Made by a program: the position numbers and the translations under genes. Source: an uncultured Bradyrhizobium sp. (GTDB lineage Bacteria > Pseudomonadota > Alphaproteobacteria > Rhizobiales > Xanthobacteraceae). From it: DNA of 64,000 bases. This document shows positions 62,964 through 64,000 of the stretch, in pieces (within the stretch, counting starts at the first letter, position 1; every line of letters starts with the position of its first letter). The stretch lies in assembly GCF_936928535.1 (NCBI RefSeq), contig NZ_CAKZHY010000094.1, positions 62,001 through 126,000 on the forward strand. Reading direction: 5' to 3'. The notes under the pieces were generated by a model. That model saw only the letters and a program-made list of their open reading frames with translations. It was not told the origin of the DNA and made no database searches.

Positions 62964-63374
62964 ATGAAGTGGTTCCGGTCGAATATCAGGCACGGTGCCC
63001 GCCTCGCATTGTTTGCGATGCTGGTGCAATTCGCGCTGACCTTCGGCCACAGCCATTGGTTCGCGCAGGCTGCGCCGCTCGCGCAGTCGCAACTCGCCGA
63101 CAGTGCCAAGGGGACGGCCAAGAGCATTGCGTCGCCCGATAGCGCGGCGGTTCAGAAGCAATCACCTGCAAATCCCGATCGCGAACATCCGGGCGAGGAC
63201 AATTGCGCGATCTGCGCGCTTGTCGCGATGGCCGGCACGGCCATGTTCGCGACACCGCCTTTGCTGCATTTGCCGCAGGCGGTCGAGCTGCTCTACCGCA
63301 CCACCGATGCCGAATTCATTCATCTGGAATCGGCACGCCACGCGTTCCAGCCGCGCGCCCCTCCCGCCTCCTGA
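62964..63374 (+). CDS. DUF2946-type small exported protein
   Basis: 136 residues from ATG 62964 (ATG 62943 is an alternative). An N-terminal hydrophobic segment (ARLALFAMLVQFALTFGHSHWFAQA, about 11-35) acts as signal or anchor. HSH and a HPGEDNCAICALVAMAG segment (C-x2-C next to His and acids) at about residue 75-90 look like a metal-binding site; a second hydrophobic stretch follows. DUF2946 proteins are commonly encoded with TonB receptors or metal-transport genes. A Zur-like palindrome precedes it and a TonB receptor gene follows by 149 bp. Confidence 0.75.
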   Translation: MKWFRSNIRHGARLALFAMLVQFALTFGHSHWFAQAAPLAQSQLADSAKGTAKSIASPDSAAVQKQSPANPDREHPGEDNCAICALVAMAGTAMFATPPLLHLPQAVELLYRTTDAEFIHLESARHAFQPRAPPAS

Positions 63375-63523
63375 TCTCCCGTCGATTGAACTGTCTTGTG
63401 CATCGGCCGCACGTCGCGCCGATTCCACTGGGCTATCGCAGATGACCCGTCGCATGGCGACGGCGCATGCCGCCTGCAAGCGCTCTGAATGCGCGCGGCG
63501 GTGCGCGATCGGAAATCAGGACA

Positions 63524-64000
63524 ATGCTGTCTTCAAAAGCAATCTTGGCGGGCGCGAGCCTCGCCGCACTCACGCTGTCTTATCCCGGCGCCAGCGCCAT
63601 GGCGCAGACGACGGCGCCCGTCACGACGCTTCCCGGCGTCGAGGTCGATGCGCCCAAGCAGGCGCAGGCGAGGCGCCGCCCGAAAGTTCGCGTCGCCGTC
63701 GACAGGCGACGTCCGGCGTCGCAGGCGCGTCCGCAGACCGAGGCGCCCGCTGCCGTCGAGGGTCCCGGCGAACGGCTCGATGCCGCGCGCCAATCCATTT
63801 TGCCGCCCGGCGGAGCCACGGCGCACACGCTCACGCGCCAGGCCATCGAGGCGCTGCCGCAAGGGACCAACGCCTCGCTCGACAAGGTGTTGCTGCAATT
63901 CCCCGGTGTCACCCAGGATTCCGCGGCAAGCGGCGATCTGCATATCCGCAACGAGCATGCCAATCTGCAATACCGCATCAACGGCGTGATGCTCCCTGAC
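63524..64000 (+). CDS. TonB-dependent outer-membrane receptor (3' end beyond window)
   Basis: Open frame from ATG 63524 (AGGA upstream) to the window end: signal peptide MLSSKAILAGASLAALTLSYPGASAMAQ, then a TLPGVEVDAPKQ segment, an Arg/Pro/Ala-rich linker, and the start of a plug domain: QAIEALPQGTNASLDKVLLQFPGVTQDSAASGDLHIRNEHANLQYRINGVMLPD (plug features: L.Q.PGV, IRN, RINGV). The rest of the plug and the barrel lie outside the window. Ligand unknown; with the DUF2946 gene and the Zur-like box it is a candidate zinc/metallophore receptor. Confidence 0.85.
   Translation, partial: MLSSKAILAGASLAALTLSYPGASAMAQTTAPVTTLPGVEVDAPKQAQARRRPKVRVAVDRRRPASQARPQTEAPAAVEGPGERLDAARQSILPPGGATAHTLTRQAIEALPQGTNASLDKVLLQFPGVTQDSAASGDLHIRNEHANLQYRINGVMLPD

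Overview
The window looks like chromosome from a high-GC alphaproteobacterium, most likely Bradyrhizobium or a close relative. Pointers: a Rieske gene followed by one ORF fusing cytochrome b and cytochrome c1 (fbcFH layout), a fused TrpE-TrpG anthranilate synthase with a Trp-codon leader peptide, a CcrM methyltransferase with a CtrA-like box and GANTC sites upstream, a bacteriophytochrome with an HWE kinase next to heme oxygenase, and many palindromic intergenic repeats of several families. No rRNA, tRNA, CRISPR array or insertion sequence was recognised. Species assignment is inference.

Layout. 1-5.4 kb: end of a MarR-GNAT fusion, moaB, a zinc metallopeptidase, ccrM, a small membrane protein and a GST. 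5.4-10.8 kb: a chemoreceptor, then the bphO-bphP light-sensing operon. 10.9-17.3 kb: DUF1127, a SnoaL-like protein divergent from a LysR regulator, a GST divergent from an FAD monooxygenase, a thioesterase, and mutY divergent from a DUF721 gene. 17.4-24.8 kb: DsbA-like thioredoxin, smc, an Rsm22-type methyltransferase, LemA and an M48 protease. 25.0-27.7 kb: two adjacent, apparently paralogous ParA-like ATPases, a GIY-YIG protein and a GST pseudogene. 27.9-35.7 kb: apt, trpE(G) with its attenuator, a DMP19/DUF4375 protein, a dienelactone hydrolase and fbcFH. 36.0-39.1 kb: trmL-queE-queD-hemF-HAD run (tRNA modification and heme synthesis).

39.4-51.9 kb is an accessory stretch with lower local GC, small secreted or hypothetical genes and several broken genes. 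It holds a DUF2158 gene and a truncated copy of it flanking an SDR/XRE divergent pair, a secreted TPR-CHAT (caspase-like) protein with a small exported partner, a TauD-like dioxygenase, and a frameshifted YafY-type regulator whose probable operator occurs both before itself and before the next gene (VOC protein).

51.9-55.5 kb: a tightly coupled minus-strand operon (DUF1285, NUDIX CoA pyrophosphatase, DUF6111, CCA-adding enzyme, TauE/SafE exporter) using two TTGA stop/start overlaps. 55.8-62.6 kb: MoxR-DUF58-DUF4159-membrane protein operon. 62.6-64 kb: a strong Zur-like palindrome in front of a DUF2946 protein and the start of a TonB-dependent receptor that runs off the end, which together look like a metal-uptake unit.

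Coordinates include stop codons. Large antisense ORFs produced by the high GC content are left out.
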